From positions 1 through 43,057 of the forward strand of contig JAADHN010000025.1 in the NCBI GenBank assembly GCA_013151865.1: DNA of 43,057 nucleotides, read 5' to 3'. Origin of the DNA: Kiritimatiellota bacterium (GTDB taxonomy: Bacteria > Verrucomicrobiota > Lentisphaeria > Oligosphaerales > JAADHN01). The notes under the pieces are model-generated. The model did not search any database, had not been told where the DNA came from, and saw only the letters and a program-made list of their open reading frames with translations. Within the stretch, counting starts at the first letter, position 1. The number at the start of each line of letters is the position of its first letter. Below, piece by piece: positions 1 to 8,647 of the stretch. The position numbers and the translations under genes were made by a program.

Positions 1-78
1 TTTTGTCCTCCTCCGCTCCTGGCGGAGCTACGGAGGACACCATCCTTCGTGCTGCGCTGCGCTCCGCGCGAAGGATGG
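1..78. repeat. Paired palindromic hairpins abutting the tmRNA 3' end
   Basis: Two inverted repeats lie side by side. One has 10-bp arms at 40-49 and 69-78 (CCATCCTTCG / CGAAGGATGG) around a 19-base loop. The other has arms at 5-11 and 32-38 (GTCCTCC / GGAGGAC) with a nested 6-bp stem at 11-16 and 22-27. The first stem includes the encoded CCA of tmRNA (76-78). On the tmRNA strand the distal hairpin is followed by AAAA, not a U-run, so this is not a classical intrinsic terminator for ssrA. It looks more like a REP-type element that could also stabilise or terminate the transcript. Confidence 0.6.
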
Positions 79-427
79 TGGAGGCGGGGGGAGTCGAACC
101 CCCGTCCTGATTGGACGCCACGCCGGCATCTACATGCTTAGTACACCATTTGAATCTCGCGCTCCGGCCGGCGATGTACGGCCTGCCGGTTTGCCAGCGT
201 CCGGAAAAGTCTCGCCGTCGGACCCGGGCGCCCGGTCCTTCGGCCAGTCCGAAGTCGTCGTCTTTGTCCCCTATCGGACGTCAGAGCAAAGACGTCGCCG
301 CATTAAGCAGCGAGTGCGAGCGGTTCGTTCGCAGTTACTAGGTTGACCGGTGATTAAGGAGGCCAACGGTCATCCTCCGCATGCAGCCGGCGCTTTCACC
401 CAACCAGTCGAGACCGGTTTCGCCCCC
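76..427 (-). ncRNA. ssrA: tmRNA (transfer-messenger RNA)
   Basis: tmRNA releases stalled ribosomes and adds a degradation tag, working with SmpB. The 5' end GGGGGCG (427-421) pairs with CGCCTCC just before the encoded ACCA at the 3' end, giving a 7-bp acceptor stem with one G-U. The T-arm is visible as GGGGGTTCGACTCCCCC, and the D-like 5' region as GAAACCGGTCTCGACTGG. The tag reading frame is GCG AAC GAA CCG CTC GCA CTC GCT GCT TAA, giving ANEPLALAA, close in form to ANDENYALAA of E. coli. At 352 nt the length is normal and the molecule is one-piece. I see no clear promoter in the 100 bases upstream. Confidence 0.96.
303..332 (-). other. tmRNA proteolysis-tag reading frame (ANEPLALAA)
   Basis: Ten codons inside tmRNA run from the resume codon GCG (332-330) to TAA (305-303). 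The hydrophobic ALAA-type end is the usual recognition signal for ClpXP and related proteases. The tag follows the sequence AACCTAGTAACT, which matches the usual position of the resume codon after the first pseudoknot region. Confidence 0.9.
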
Positions 428-1022
428 AGATGGTCGTGAGGCAGAGCGTCATGTGACGCGCAGAGAAAACGCTGCCGGACATCACTCCAGCTCGCACACT
501 TTACACCCACCGGGCCCGGCTGTCACCGAAGGCCGGAAATCTTGAACTCCGACCTCCTAACATTTGCCGTGCCGAGCCCCACATTCCGAATTATTTCGGT
601 TCAGTCAATATATCGTCTGGGGTGGGGGAATCAAGTGCCTGGAAGGCGGGACAGGGCCAGCGGGACCCGTTGGACCGTACAATTGGAACACAAGCAGCGG
701 TCGACGCGCGATCATCGCTTCAGTCTGCTTGCCGGAAGGCACGGCTCTCCCGCTCGGGGTGGTCGCCCGCCACGGGAGATGGTCCCGAGAGTGCATTCGT
801 TCAATTTGCGCACCCCCGACTTTGCGCGGAGAGCACTGGACGACGCACAGTCGTGTCGCCGGAAACCGCGTTTTCGCCCGCGTCGTGGTGTGGATGCGCC
901 CCATCGTCCGTTCGCTTCGGCCAGGGCTTCGGGGCAAAAGCAAGGGGACGACGGCGGGAGCGGGACAACGAGCACGACACGGCAGGCAGGTCGGCGCCCC
1001 GGCCGCCTCCGTCGCCGTCCCG
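428..1022. other. Intergenic region without a recognisable gene
   Basis: This stretch of nearly 600 bases lies between tmRNA and the HNH gene. Open frames cross it on both strands, but none resembles a known protein and none has a convincing ribosome binding site. A segment near 737-775 (starting AGGCACGGCTCT) resembles 21721-21760 in another intergenic region, so it probably carries a dispersed repeat. The tmRNA promoter must be in the first part, but I could not identify it. Confidence 0.5.
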
Positions 1023-1649
1023 TCACTCGAGTTCGACGGTCCAGTAGGCGTTGTCGAGGAACGCCTGCCAGCAGGCGTACTTGTCCTGACTCAACCGTAC
1101 AGTCAACACCGGGCTGCGCCGAGGACGCACGGGCGGACGGATCAGTCGCATATGGGCCTGGGCCGGCGTTTTGCCCCCCTTTTTCCCGTTGCAACGGACG
1201 CAGCAACAAACCAGGTTCTCCCAACTGCTCGCTCCGCCCATATGTCGCGGCACCACGTGGTCCAGGGTCAATTCGCTGGTGGCGAACCGACGGCCGCAAT
1301 ACTGGCAGGTGCTGCGGTCCCGCGCATAGACGTTGGCGCGGTTCAACTTGATGCGTCGCACCGGAAAACGGTCGTATCCGAGCAACCGGATGATCTTGGG
1401 CACGGCGATCGTCCGTCGGACGGTATGGACCCAGTCCGTGTGCGGACTGAACATTTCCCGAAACGCACTGACCTCGGTCCAGCTTTCGAAACTGTAGCTG
1501 CTGAAGCGCCCGCCCTCGGCGTTGATGACCTCGGCCCGCTCGCCACACAAAAGGCCGAAAGCCCGGCGCGCGGTCGTAACGCGAATCGCCATGTAGACCC
1601 GGTTCAAGACCAGGACGCTGGCGTCGAGTGCTGTTGCCTGGGCAATCAT
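1023..1649 (-). CDS. HNH endonuclease family protein
   Basis: This protein of about 208 residues has a zinc-supported HNH nuclease core. The order is CQYCG, then LDHVVPRHMGG with the catalytic His, then W-N and CVRCNGKKG. The N-terminal part (VLVLNRVYMAIRVTTARRAFGLL) is typical of the small stand-alone HNH proteins that are common in PVC and other environmental bacteria. Their substrate is unknown, so roles in repair, phage defence or mobility are all possible. The frame stays open upstream to 1769, but the family normally begins just before VLVLNR, so ATG 1649 was chosen. The ribosome binding site there is weak (GAAGAG close to the start). It lies 116 bases downstream of the broken FGGY kinase on the same strand. 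No intron, intein or inverted repeat suggests that it is a homing element. Confidence 0.85.
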   Translation of the reverse strand: MIAQATALDASVLVLNRVYMAIRVTTARRAFGLLCGERAEVINAEGGRFSSYSFESWTEVSAFREMFSPHTDWVHTVRRTIAVPKIIRLLGYDRFPVRRIKLNRANVYARDRSTCQYCGRRFATSELTLDHVVPRHMGGASSWENLVCCCVRCNGKKGGKTPAQAHMRLIRPPVRPRRSPVLTVRLSQDKYACWQAFLDNAYWTVELE

Positions 1650-1765
1650 CTCTTCATCTGCTGCGGCTTGGGCCCGAGGGGCCCCATGAAAAACTCGGCT
1701 TCTCGCGTGAGGCGGCGGACAAACGCTACCATAACGCGATCCGGACGGTCCTGCCAATCCGACCG

Positions 1766-3263
1766 TCAAGAGGTGCGGTGCGCCGCGCGGGCAAACACCG
1801 GTTCGAGGGCCGGATAGAGTCGATCATAAACCGCAAACGCCCGGTCGTACGCCTCGATCCACTCGGGGACAGGTTCGACCGTGTGCGAACTCCGCAACGG
1901 CGCCGTGGCGTCTCGGGCGGCTTCGGCGTTTTCGAACACGCCGCCTGCCAGCCCGGCAGTCATGGCCGCGCCCAGGCTCGCGGTCTCCGCGAATTCGAGG
2001 ACCCGCAATGGCGCCTTCAGGACAGAAGCCTTGATTCGGTTCCAGAGCGGATTGGCCGTACCGCCGCCGACGGCAATGACTTCGGACGGCTCGAAGTCGT
2101 ATTCGCGCTGGAGCAGCCCCAGTACCTGACGCCAGGAGAAGGCCACGCCCTCGAACACGGCCCGACACAGATCGCGCCCGTCTGTTGTGAGCGCCAGCCC
2201 GAAGAACACCCCGCGGGCCCCGGGATCCCACCACGGCGTGCGCTCCCCCTGCAGGTACGGCAGATAAACCACCCCTCCGGCGCCGGGGGCCGCGGCTGCG
2301 GCCCGAGCGGTCATTTCGTCGATGCCGCAGGAAAGGATCTGATCGCACATCCATTTGATCGAAGCGCCGGCCGTGCTGGTGGCCCCGATCGACACCCACA
2401 ACTCGGGCAGAGGATAACGGCAATTGGCGAACGCCGGATTCCGAGGGGCGGACGCCGCAGTGAACATGGGGCAATCGGTCGTGCCGGTACAAACGAAGAG
2501 TCGTTCACCGCAAACGACCCCGCCGCCCAGGGCGGCCAGAGGTGCGTCTCCCGCTCCGGCGCGGCACCCCCGGACACAACCCGCACGCTCGGGCGGCAGC
2601 GGGCGTCAACACTCCCGCCGCCGCTGTGGCAGGCAAAAGTCGAGGCAGGCGCCCAGGGGTCAAACCCGCGAGTTCGAGCAGGTCGGGGGCCCAAGCGTCT
2701 TCCCGGCCTGCATGCACCATACCGGAGAGGCCGGCGTGACTGTAGTCGACCACGAACCGGCCGGTCAGCCGACGAATCAAGAACGTTGTGGCTTGGCCGA
2801 AGATGTGCGCCCGGTTGAAGACATCCGGCGCGTTCCGCCGCAGCCAAAGCACTCCGGGCAAGGTGCACGTGCCCGGCGTGAGGCGGTTTCCGGTAAGTGT
2901 CTCAAACCGTTCAACTCCGAATTCCCGGCCGATGATCTCCACCTCATCGCGACTACGACGATCGCAGTACAGCAGCGCGTTGCAGAGCGGGCTCCCGTGT
3001 GCATCCATCGGGACCAATGCCGGAAAGATCGTACTCAATCCGATGCCCCGGACCTCGCGCATGGCCTCGGGCCGCCGGTCCGCCAACCGGTGCAGGACGC
3101 GGGTCAGAGTCCGCCACCAGACCTCGGGGTCGGCCTCGGCACGGTCCGGGGTCGGATTCAAGACCTCGAGCGGCTCGCGTTCGAAACCCGCGACGCGTCC
3201 GTTCGCCTCGTCCAGCAACATTACTTTCAGGGCCGACGTGCCCAAGTCGATTCCGATCAGCAT
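1766..3263 (-). pseudogene. FGGY-family carbohydrate kinase (xylulokinase-like), split by a frameshift
   Basis: The N-terminal half (3263 down to about 2562) begins MLIGIDLGTSALKVMLLDE, the ATP-binding phosphate-1 motif of FGGY sugar kinases. It starts at an ATG preceded by GAGGTG. The C-terminal half continues in another frame from about 2560 to the TGA at 1766. It reads AGAGDAPLAALGGG, then LFVCTGTTD and VAVGGGTANPLWNRI, which are FGGY motifs. The break is at about 2561, where CCG-C-GCC needs one base fewer or two more to stay in frame. As read, the first frame ends at 2505 and the second has an ATG only at 2467. Together the halves give about 498 residues, normal for xylulokinase-like FGGY kinases. 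This is either a real pseudogene or an assembly error: the break is not in a homopolymer and both halves are otherwise well conserved. The sugar substrate cannot be told. Confidence 0.85.
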
Positions 3264-3571
3264 AATGCACCTCGTGGAAAGACGCTCGCCGGCGTCGGGG
3301 CCTGGTTCGTCTCATGCCAGGGACAATACTGTGTCGATCCGCTCTGGGCCGAAAACGGTTGCGGACGATGCTGCACCAGGACTCGATTCCCGGCGCTCGC
3401 GTCGGAAGAGGGGCAATGCGCTTCACTTTCCGGGCGATGCGTGAACAATTCAGGCCAGGTTGCGCGGCCGCGTGGAATTTTCAAAGCGCCTCGGTACTAT
3501 AGAACATGAATCCGTGAAGACTCGGGGGCGCAGCAGTGCGAGAGCGATAGGCTGGGGGGATACCGCTCCGT

Positions 3572-3586
3572 CTGCAACGTTTGCAG
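3572..3586. promoter_or_regulatory. LacI-type operator-like palindrome upstream of the GH-A gene
   Basis: CTGCAACGTTTGCAG has 6-bp arms (CTGCAA / TTGCAG) around CGT, with an AACGTT core like that of many LacI-family operators. It lies in the 428-base divergent gap (3264-3691) between the FGGY kinase and the clan GH-A glycosidase, 105 bases before the latter's ATG. A -10-like GGTACTATAG lies upstream at 3493-3502, without a convincing -35, so a repressor bound at 3572 would sit downstream of transcription initiation. No LacI-family gene is present in the window. Nothing else is recognisable in this gap. Confidence 0.35.
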
Positions 3587-3691
3587 CCGGCGCCATTGCC
3601 GGACGCCGCCAGCGGGACACTCTGCGGACGGACGGGCAAGTCTCCGCGGCTGCAAAGAAACACGAATTCGCGCCGCGGGAAGGAGTCGAAT

Positions 3692-6262
3692 ATGGTTGCA
3701 GAATCGAATGTCCGGCCCGAGGCCGTTTTTCGAACCTTACAGACAACCCGCGGCATGGCCGTGCTCCTCTTGGGCGCACTATCGGCGGCGGCTCTCCGGG
3801 CCGGGACGGCGGACCCGACGGAATTCACCGTGCCGCAATCCGGGGCGGCATCAATGCGTGTGGACGCGCGCGCCGTAATCGAACCCGTGAATCGACGGGT
3901 GTTGGGGGTGTGCGCCATCTATCCCCCTTTCGACAGTGCATTCACCGCATTGTGGAAAGGGTGTTTCGACGGCAGCAGTATCCGCATCTGGGCGAACACC
4001 CGGTTTTTCGACGGGGGGAAGAAGGACTTGGAAGTCTGTGAAAACGCCTGGGAGACCGCGAGCGCGTTCGCCCGGGTCATGGGGTTCGTCGAGCGCATCG
4101 CTTTCTGTCCGTTTACCCGCATCGGACGCAAGGCGCACTATACCTCGGAAGCGAAGAACAACCTGGATCCGCGTCACCGGCCTTCGGCCTTGGCCGCCTA
4201 CATCCGCTGGCTGAACGAGACGCCCCACCCCGGGGCCCCGGAGGGGTTCGGGGTGACCGGTTGGGAAGTTTGGAACGAGCCCCAGTTCCCGGCCAGCGGC
4301 GCTTGGGACGCCGATGATTACGCCCGTTACGTTCTGGATTGCGCCGCCGCGGTCCGCCGGGTCGCTCCTTCTGTGGAAATCGGGGCTTCCCTCCATGAAG
4401 CGGACCGCAACTGGAACCGGCGGATGCTCGGCGCCGTGGCGGCACGGGCGCCAAACGCAATCTCGTTCGTCGTCTCTCACCCCTACGACTTTTCCTGGAT
4501 TCAGGCCCGTCGCCGGATGGGAGATTACTACGCCCGGGTCTCTGGGGCCGAGGTCTTGCGTCTCGAGCGCATTCGCCCAAAAGTCGAGGACGTTTTCGCC
4601 CTCGGCCACGGCCGCTGGCGCTTGGTGTGCAGCGAATGGAACACCCACCCACCCGGCTACACAAAGCCGTACAATGTCAGTACGGACATTGCCACGGCCG
4701 TGCATATTGCGGCCATGTTCGGGGTTTTCTGGGACGAACATGTGGACAGCGCGCAGTTTTTTCAGTTGTACGGTCGTGGGGCGGAAGGACACTTCAGTCT
4801 GGTTCGTCGCACGTCAAAAGGCCCGGTGCTCAACCCGACCGGTGCGGTGTTTCGCCTGTACACAAGACTGTTCCGTGGCGACCGCCTCGCCGCGGAAGTG
4901 ACGTGCCCCTCCTGGCCGTATCCCGGTCGCGAGAATGTACGGGTGCCCATGCTGTTCGGCCAGGCCGCCCGGGACGGCGACAAGGAACGCCTGGTCCTCA
5001 TGATCGGCAACCGCCATCGCGACCGAGCCGCGGCCGTAAGCGTCACGGTCACCCATTTCGCCCCGCGCGTACGTTATGCGCAATTGCGGTGCGTCACGGC
5101 TGACGCGCCAAATTCCGATAAACCGCGCTTGATCGAGCGTCGCGTACTCCTGCCTCCGGGACCGGACCCCTCATTCCGGCTCGAAGTCCCGGCCCACAGC
5201 GTTTCAGCCCTGACGCTGGGGGGCATAGTGCCGCCGACTGAGGACGAACTGTTCTCGCAGCGGCTGTGTTTCATCCAAGAGTGGCGGGTGAGCCGGGTGC
5301 TCGACCCCGGAGACGCCCCGGACCACGGCCTGGGCATGCCCCTGCCCAAAACCGCGGAGCAACCGGTACAGACGTTGACCGCCGATTCCACCGGTTTCGT
5401 GAACCTGGGCTCACTGTTGGCGGCGAGCGGTAGGGCCGCGGCACTGCGCGAGGGGTTTCAGGCTCGGGCGCTGACGTGGATCTTCTCCCCCGTCGCCCGC
5501 ACCGTCGGCGTGAGCCTGGGCCTGGACTACTGGGGGACCGTCCGCGTGAATGGGGAGCTGGTGCTGGACGTGCGGGAAGCGAAAGGGCCGCCCCGAGCCG
5601 ACCAGTACCGGGGCAAGGCCCGCCTGAATGCGGGCTGGACACAGCTGGCGGTGCGGGTGGCAAGCGGTTCGAAAGGGTTCGGGTTCTGGCCGGCCGTCGA
5701 GCAGACCGGCGACCTCCGCTTCCAGGCTGCGGACTCCGCCCCCCCCTGGCCGCGGGCGTGGTGGATCTGTGCCGACCGCGGCGCCGACGTCAACTCATGG
5801 AAAGGACAGCGCGACCGGGCGAACCCCGACCGGCCCGTGCTCCAAGTTTCCCCCAAACGCCCCAACCTTCGCCGGGCCTATGTCCGGTGGCCGCGGATCG
5901 CGTTGCCGCCCGGTGCGAACTCCGCAGACATTCAGGCGCGAATCATCCTGACGTCCGCCTATCGTCGCGGCAAGGGGCGCGTCTGGCTCCGGCCGGTCCG
6001 GGCGAAATGGGACCCCCGGACGCTGACGTTCTCGACCCAACCCAAGCTGGGGCCTCCCCTGCCCCGGCGGGTGGATGCGGCAGACCGGACCTGGGTGTTC
6101 CAAGGCCCGGAAATCGACGCTCTGGTCCGAAACTGGATCGCTCACGGCGAAGCGAACTTCGGCATTGCCGTGGAAAGCGACATCGAGTTCTATGCCGCCT
6201 TCGCCTCCGACGACGACCCTTTGCGCGCGCCGCGCCTCGAACTGCGTCTTCCCGAAGAGTGA
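3692..6262 (+). CDS. Secreted clan GH-A glycoside hydrolase (GH39/GH51-like) with C-terminal DNRLRE-type domain
   Basis: The protein has about 856 residues. Residues about 20-40 form a signal peptide (MAVLLLGALSAAALRAG). A TIM-barrel glycosidase domain follows, with the acid/base in GWEVWNEPQ (Glu196) and a nucleophile in VCSEWNTHP (Glu315), a spacing and context typical of clan GH-A families such as GH39 and GH51. The middle part is beta-rich (about 380-640). The last 170 residues (from about ADRGADVNSWKG, ending PRLELRL) look like a DNRLRE/CBM96-type beta-sandwich. The start was placed at ATG 3692 because GGGAAGGAG lies 6-8 bases upstream and the signal peptide follows. It probably cleaves an arabinofuranoside, xyloside or related linkage in an exported polysaccharide. 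Exact specificity is not readable. It heads a plus-strand cluster with a sulfatase and a GH141-like enzyme. Confidence 0.85.
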   Translation: MVAESNVRPEAVFRTLQTTRGMAVLLLGALSAAALRAGTADPTEFTVPQSGAASMRVDARAVIEPVNRRVLGVCAIYPPFDSAFTALWKGCFDGSSIRIWANTRFFDGGKKDLEVCENAWETASAFARVMGFVERIAFCPFTRIGRKAHYTSEAKNNLDPRHRPSALAAYIRWLNETPHPGAPEGFGVTGWEVWNEPQFPASGAWDADDYARYVLDCAAAVRRVAPSVEIGASLHEADRNWNRRMLGAVAARAPNAISFVVSHPYDFSWIQARRRMGDYYARVSGAEVLRLERIRPKVEDVFALGHGRWRLVCSEWNTHPPGYTKPYNVSTDIATAVHIAAMFGVFWDEHVDSAQFFQLYGRGAEGHFSLVRRTSKGPVLNPTGAVFRLYTRLFRGDRLAAEVTCPSWPYPGRENVRVPMLFGQAARDGDKERLVLMIGNRHRDRAAAVSVTVTHFAPRVRYAQLRCVTADAPNSDKPRLIERRVLLPPGPDPSFRLEVPAHSVSALTLGGIVPPTEDELFSQRLCFIQEWRVSRVLDPGDAPDHGLGMPLPKTAEQPVQTLTADSTGFVNLGSLLAASGRAAALREGFQARALTWIFSPVARTVGVSLGLDYWGTVRVNGELVLDVREAKGPPRADQYRGKARLNAGWTQLAVRVASGSKGFGFWPAVEQTGDLRFQAADSAPPWPRAWWICADRGADVNSWKGQRDRANPDRPVLQVSPKRPNLRRAYVRWPRIALPPGANSADIQARIILTSAYRRGKGRVWLRPVRAKWDPRTLTFSTQPKLGPPLPRRVDAADRTWVFQGPEIDALVRNWIAHGEANFGIAVESDIEFYAAFASDDDPLRAPRLELRLPEE

Positions 6263-6286
6263 TTCGATCCCCCGGCACGCGCCTTT

Positions 6287-6314
6287 TTGCAACCCGAAAC
6301 AATTGGCCTATACT
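6287..6314 (+). promoter_or_regulatory. Putative sigma-70-type promoter before the Tat-sulfatase
   Basis: TTGCAA (6287-6292) and TATACT (6309-6314) are separated by 16 bases, in the 378-base gap (6263-6640) between the GH-A gene and the sulfatase. The predicted leader is about 320 nt. The rest of the gap shows no gene and no clear terminator for the upstream gene, so readthrough from it is also possible. Confidence 0.4.
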
Positions 6315-6640
6315 TCTTGCCGGCCGCTGATCTTCTCCGTAAGCGTTCCGATCCAGCCCCGCTCGACTTTGTCGGGACCGATCAGTCCGTCCAGGGACAA
6401 AACGTCCATCGAATCGGCGGCGAACAGGCCGGAACGTCATTCGAGAACGACTGACACGGGCTTGCGGCGGAACGCGAGCAATGCTCAGTGCGCAAGATCG
6501 CAACTGCGGAAATGACGCAGGCATATCGGATGTTCAGGTGCGGCGGCGTCCGCACGCCGATGACGCCGCGTCGGTTCCGGCCGGCGGCGGGTCTGAGGGA
6601 CGCCGGCCGACCGCACACACCTCGGGTGGAGTCGGGCATC

Positions 6641-8548
6641 ATGGCAATTTCACGCCGGTTGTTTTTGGGAAAAATGACCAAGGCCGGCGCCGCAGTCGTC
6701 ACGCCGGCCGCGGTGCTGGGCGCGGGTCGGGACCGCCGTCCTCCGAACATCATTTACATCATGGCGGACGAGATCGGCTATTACGAACTGTCGTGCATGG
6801 GGCATCCGCACATGCGAACGCCCAATCTCGACCGTTTGGCCGCCGAAGGCGTACGCTTCACCCAAGCTCTGGCCGGCGCACCGGTCTGCGCGCCGACCCG
6901 CTGCTGCTTTCTCACCGGCAAACACATGGGGCACACGTCGGTCCGCACCAACTGGGGCGGCGATCCCATGCGCGCCGGGGAACCCACGGTGGGGACCGTT
7001 CTGCGACGGGCAGGGTACGCCGTGGGCGGTTTCGGCAAATGGGGCTGCGGCGGTCGCGGCTCGACCGGAGTTCCGGAAAAAAACGGGTTTGACGTCTTCT
7101 TCGGGTACTACGACCAAGTACACGCCCACTCATACTACCCCCCGTACCTGATCCGGAACAGCCGCGAGGCGCCGCTGCCGGGCAATCGCGGCGGGCACGC
7201 CGGCAGGACATATTCCCATTATGCGATCATGGAGGAAGCCAAGAAATTCATTCGGGACAATCGGGAGCGACCGTTTTTCTGCTACCTGCCCGTGACGCCG
7301 CCCCACGGCTGGTTCGACATACCCGATACGGAGCCGTCCTGGCGCCTTTACAAAGACAAGCCCTGGCCGCGCGCCGCCAGGGTGTATGCGGCCATGGTCC
7401 ACATGTTGGACCGGAATGTCGGTGAGATCGTCGGTCTTCTGCGCGACCTCGGCATTGCCGGGAACACCGTGGTGTTTTTCTCCGGCGACAACGGCGGCAT
7501 GGACTACTTTCGCGACGAGCAACATCCCCGGGGCTTCCATGCGCCCAACGTGAATCCCCGTACCGGGGTCGCATTCCGCGGTCATAAAGGGAATCTCTAC
7601 GAAGGCGGCCTGCGCATTCCCATGATCGCCTGGTGGCCCGGCAGGATCCGGCCGGGACGCGTGAGTGATTCTCTCTGGTACTTCCCCGATTTCCTGCCTA
7701 CTGCGGCCGAGCTGGCCGGCGTGCGCCCGCCGCGGGAGACCGACGGGGTCTCGATCGTGCCTGAATTGCTGGCTGCGAACTCCGCAAATCGATTCCGACA
7801 ACCCCGGCACGAGTTTCTCTATTGGGAGATGGGCATGTCCCGCGCCGTCCGTTTGGGCCACTGGAAGGCCGTGTATACGCCCGCCGGCGGCTGGGAACTC
7901 TTCGACCTGAACACGGACATCGAAGAGAAGCACAACGTGGCCGGGGCGCACCCGCAAATCGTCGAACGCGTGAAAGAGATCGCGGCGCGGGCCCACGAAC
8001 CGGCGCGGCCCGGCCGATACTTCGATTTCACCCTCGAGAAGAAAGACCGGATGGCCTCGGGCGAGCGGTACTGGGGGCCGCCGGCCGCTGCGCAACAGTT
8101 GCCGGAAGACGGTCTGATCCCGCGGGCCGAGTACCGCATCGCCCGAGTCAGCAGCGAATCCCGGTTCAACGGCAAACTGGCCGTCAACGCCATCGACGGC
8201 GCTCCCCGGTCGATTTGGCACACGCGGTGGAAGGGACAGCCGGCCAAACCGCCGCACGAGATCGTCCTCGATCTCGGGGGCGAACATACCGTATCCGGCA
8301 TTCGTTATCTGGCCCGACAGGACAGCGGCTGGAACGGCGGATTCAAGGACGTTGAAATCCACGTCGGGAACGATCCGGACCGCTTTCCGGCGCGGCCTGC
8401 GGCGGTCTGCACTTTCCGCAAGACCAAAAAACCACAAGAAGTGCGGTTCGCACCGACACGTGGTCGGTACGTGGGCATCCGCATTCTCTCGGAGATCAAC
8501 GGCGGCATCTGGGCGTCCGCCGCCGAGATCGGGGTCGTGGGGGAGTAG
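6641..8548 (+). CDS. Tat-exported S1-family sulfatase with C-terminal F5/8 type C domain
   Basis: The protein has about 635 residues. The start at ATG 6641 gives MAISRRLFLGKMTKAGAAVV, a Tat-type signal (SRRLFLGK) followed by a hydrophobic Ala/Val stretch. The sulfatase core begins with PPNIIYIMADEIGYYEL (metal-binding Asp43, with Glu44 where Asp is usual) and has the maturation motif PVCAPTRCCFLTGK, in which Cys83 would become formylglycine. Further S1 motifs are GYAVGGFGKWG and FFSGDNGG. From about residue 490 (AEYRIARVSSESRFNGKLAVNAIDG) to the end lies a discoidin/F5-8C (CBM32-like) module that should bind sugar. A formylglycine-generating enzyme is needed but is not in the window. An upstream in-frame extension to 6488 was rejected because it buries the Tat signal. 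It probably removes sulfate esters from the same polysaccharide that the flanking glycosidases attack. The subfamily is not determined. Confidence 0.93.
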   Translation: MAISRRLFLGKMTKAGAAVVTPAAVLGAGRDRRPPNIIYIMADEIGYYELSCMGHPHMRTPNLDRLAAEGVRFTQALAGAPVCAPTRCCFLTGKHMGHTSVRTNWGGDPMRAGEPTVGTVLRRAGYAVGGFGKWGCGGRGSTGVPEKNGFDVFFGYYDQVHAHSYYPPYLIRNSREAPLPGNRGGHAGRTYSHYAIMEEAKKFIRDNRERPFFCYLPVTPPHGWFDIPDTEPSWRLYKDKPWPRAARVYAAMVHMLDRNVGEIVGLLRDLGIAGNTVVFFSGDNGGMDYFRDEQHPRGFHAPNVNPRTGVAFRGHKGNLYEGGLRIPMIAWWPGRIRPGRVSDSLWYFPDFLPTAAELAGVRPPRETDGVSIVPELLAANSANRFRQPRHEFLYWEMGMSRAVRLGHWKAVYTPAGGWELFDLNTDIEEKHNVAGAHPQIVERVKEIAARAHEPARPGRYFDFTLEKKDRMASGERYWGPPAAAQQLPEDGLIPRAEYRIARVSSESRFNGKLAVNAIDGAPRSIWHTRWKGQPAKPPHEIVLDLGGEHTVSGIRYLARQDSGWNGGFKDVEIHVGNDPDRFPARPAAVCTFRKTKKPQEVRFAPTRGRYVGIRILSEINGGIWASAAEIGVVGE

Positions 8549-8647
8549 CGATGGCCTCGGTCGGGCCGGCACGCCCTCGAATCGGCCTGAAACCCGCGGC
8601 CGGACCGGCGATATCGAGGTTTTGATTCAATCACGGAAACAATCACC

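Noticed and set aside
76-1649. Genomic island integrated at ssrA
   Set aside because: No integrase and no duplicated tmRNA 3' end; the HNH protein is a stand-alone family and not a recombinase.
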